Translations under genes and position numbers: made by a program
Part shown: one piece after another, positions 5,318 to 5,867 of the stretch
Numbering within the stretch: position 1 is the stretch's first letter
Layout: each line of letters opens with the position of its first letter
NCBI GenBank assembly: GCA_937859855.1
Contig: CALMAR010000212.1
Span: forward strand, 1-5,867
Direction of reading: 5' to 3'
Length of the DNA stretch: 5,867 bases
From: an uncultured Kineosporia sp.
Lineage (GTDB): Bacteria; Actinomycetota; Actinomycetes; Actinomycetales; Kineosporiaceae
The notes under the pieces: model-generated
The model's database searches: none
The model's input: only the letters and a program-made list of their open reading frames with translations
Told to the model about the DNA's origin: nothing

Positions 5318-5867
5318 ATGGACACGCCAATGGCCACATCGTTCGGGCAGGCCGCCGCCGCCTACGAACAGGGACGGCCGGACTACCCGGCGGCGGCGAT
5401 CTCCTGGATGCTGCCGGACAATGCGATCACGGTGGCGGACGTCGGGGCCGGCACCGGCAAGTTCAGTGCCAACCTGGCCGCGGCAGGCCGGACGGTGATC
5501 GCGATCGATCCGGACCAGCAGATGCTGGACGCCCTGTCCATCCGGCACTCAGGCATCGAAACCCGTTCCGGTACAGCGGAACATCTGCCGCTGGCCGATG
5601 GCAGTGTGGACGCCGTCACCTTCGCTCAGTCCTGGCACTGGGTGGACACCGGCCTGGCCTCGCGCGAGGTGGCCCGGGTGCTGAAACCCGGCGGCACGCT
5701 CGGCCTGATCTGGAACATCCGGGACGAGCGGGTGCCCTGGGTGGCCGAGCTGGGCCAGATCATGACGGGCAGCGCAGCCGAGCGACTACTGGCCGAGAAC
5801 GGCCTGTCGGTCGGCGAGCCCTTCGGCCAGCTCGAACACTGGAGCCTGGAGTGGACCCGGGAACTGA
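5318..5867 (+). CDS. Class I SAM-dependent methyltransferase, N-terminal part (runs off right edge)
   Basis: The first 183 codons of a class I SAM-dependent methyltransferase (Methyltransf_11/25-like) are present and the frame is still open at the window end. The N-terminus SFGQAAAAYEQGRPDYP (residues 8-24) is a pattern seen in a group of small-molecule methyltransferases. Motif I is VADVGAGTGKFS (39-50), the acidic residue that would bind the SAM ribose is Asp64 in IAIDPDQQML, and EHLPLADGSVDAV (88-100) is motif II-like. VLKPGGTLGLIWN (121-133) is the post-core motif. Family members are usually about 250 residues, so roughly the last quarter is missing. The substrate cannot be inferred. The first ATG (5318) is chosen; a second in-frame ATG at 5330 is possible. 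No Shine-Dalgarno sequence precedes either, so a leaderless transcript is possible. It is the only plus-strand gene and is divergent from the oxygenase. Confidence 0.93.
   Translation, partial: MDTPMATSFGQAAAAYEQGRPDYPAAAISWMLPDNAITVADVGAGTGKFSANLAAAGRTVIAIDPDQQMLDALSIRHSGIETRSGTAEHLPLADGSVDAVTFAQSWHWVDTGLASREVARVLKPGGTLGLIWNIRDERVPWVAELGQIMTGSAAERLLAENGLSVGEPFGQLEHWSLEWTREL

Noticed and set aside
4218..5498. Plus-strand 426-codon frame opposite the oxygenase and overlapping the methyltransferase start
   Set aside because: It is antisense to the oxygenase and out of frame with the methyltransferase, both of which have clear catalytic motifs. It is a shadow frame.

Overview
The window is about 5.9 kb of very GC-rich DNA. 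Its genes use G or C in most third codon positions, and several adjacent genes share ATGA or GTGA start/stop overlaps. Together with the gene content this points to a high-GC actinobacterium; I cannot name the genus. Seven of the eight genes lie on the minus strand and one on the plus strand. Two genes run off the window: the ResB-like gene at the left edge and a methyltransferase at the right edge.

Positions 1-3692 (minus strand, so transcription runs right to left) hold a tightly packed operon: hemL (glutamate-1-semialdehyde aminomutase, tetrapyrrole synthesis), a histidine-phosphatase-superfamily protein, a TlpA/ResA-type thioredoxin lipoprotein, CcdA (membrane electron carrier) and the N-terminus of ResB (System II cytochrome c maturation). 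The order matches the conserved mycobacterial block Rv0524-Rv0528 of M. tuberculosis, where a CcsA/ResC-type heme handling protein follows, so that gene probably lies just beyond position 1. The operon joins making the heme precursor with reducing apocytochrome cysteines and attaching heme outside the membrane. The phosphatase is the one member without an obvious role.

Positions 3758-3982 hold a small gene (74 residues, alanine/glutamine-rich, no membrane segment) with a near-perfect Shine-Dalgarno sequence. It lies 65 bp upstream of hemL on the same strand. I do not recognise it, and it is the least explained coding sequence here. Its upstream region is relatively AT-rich, carries three TGTTC direct repeats and probably holds the promoter. 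Between it and the next gene upstream is an inverted repeat that could be a terminator.

Positions 4128-5183 (minus) encode an isopenicillin-N-synthase-like Fe(II)/2-oxoglutarate oxygenase with an intact iron site. It is divergent from a class I SAM-dependent methyltransferase that starts at 5318 (plus). The 134-bp spacer between them contains a perfect 7-bp inverted repeat that could be a shared operator. No tRNA, rRNA, CRISPR array, insertion sequence or other mobile element was seen, and no gene-free stretch exceeds 150 bp. The long plus-strand reading frames opposite the operon are GC-driven shadows.
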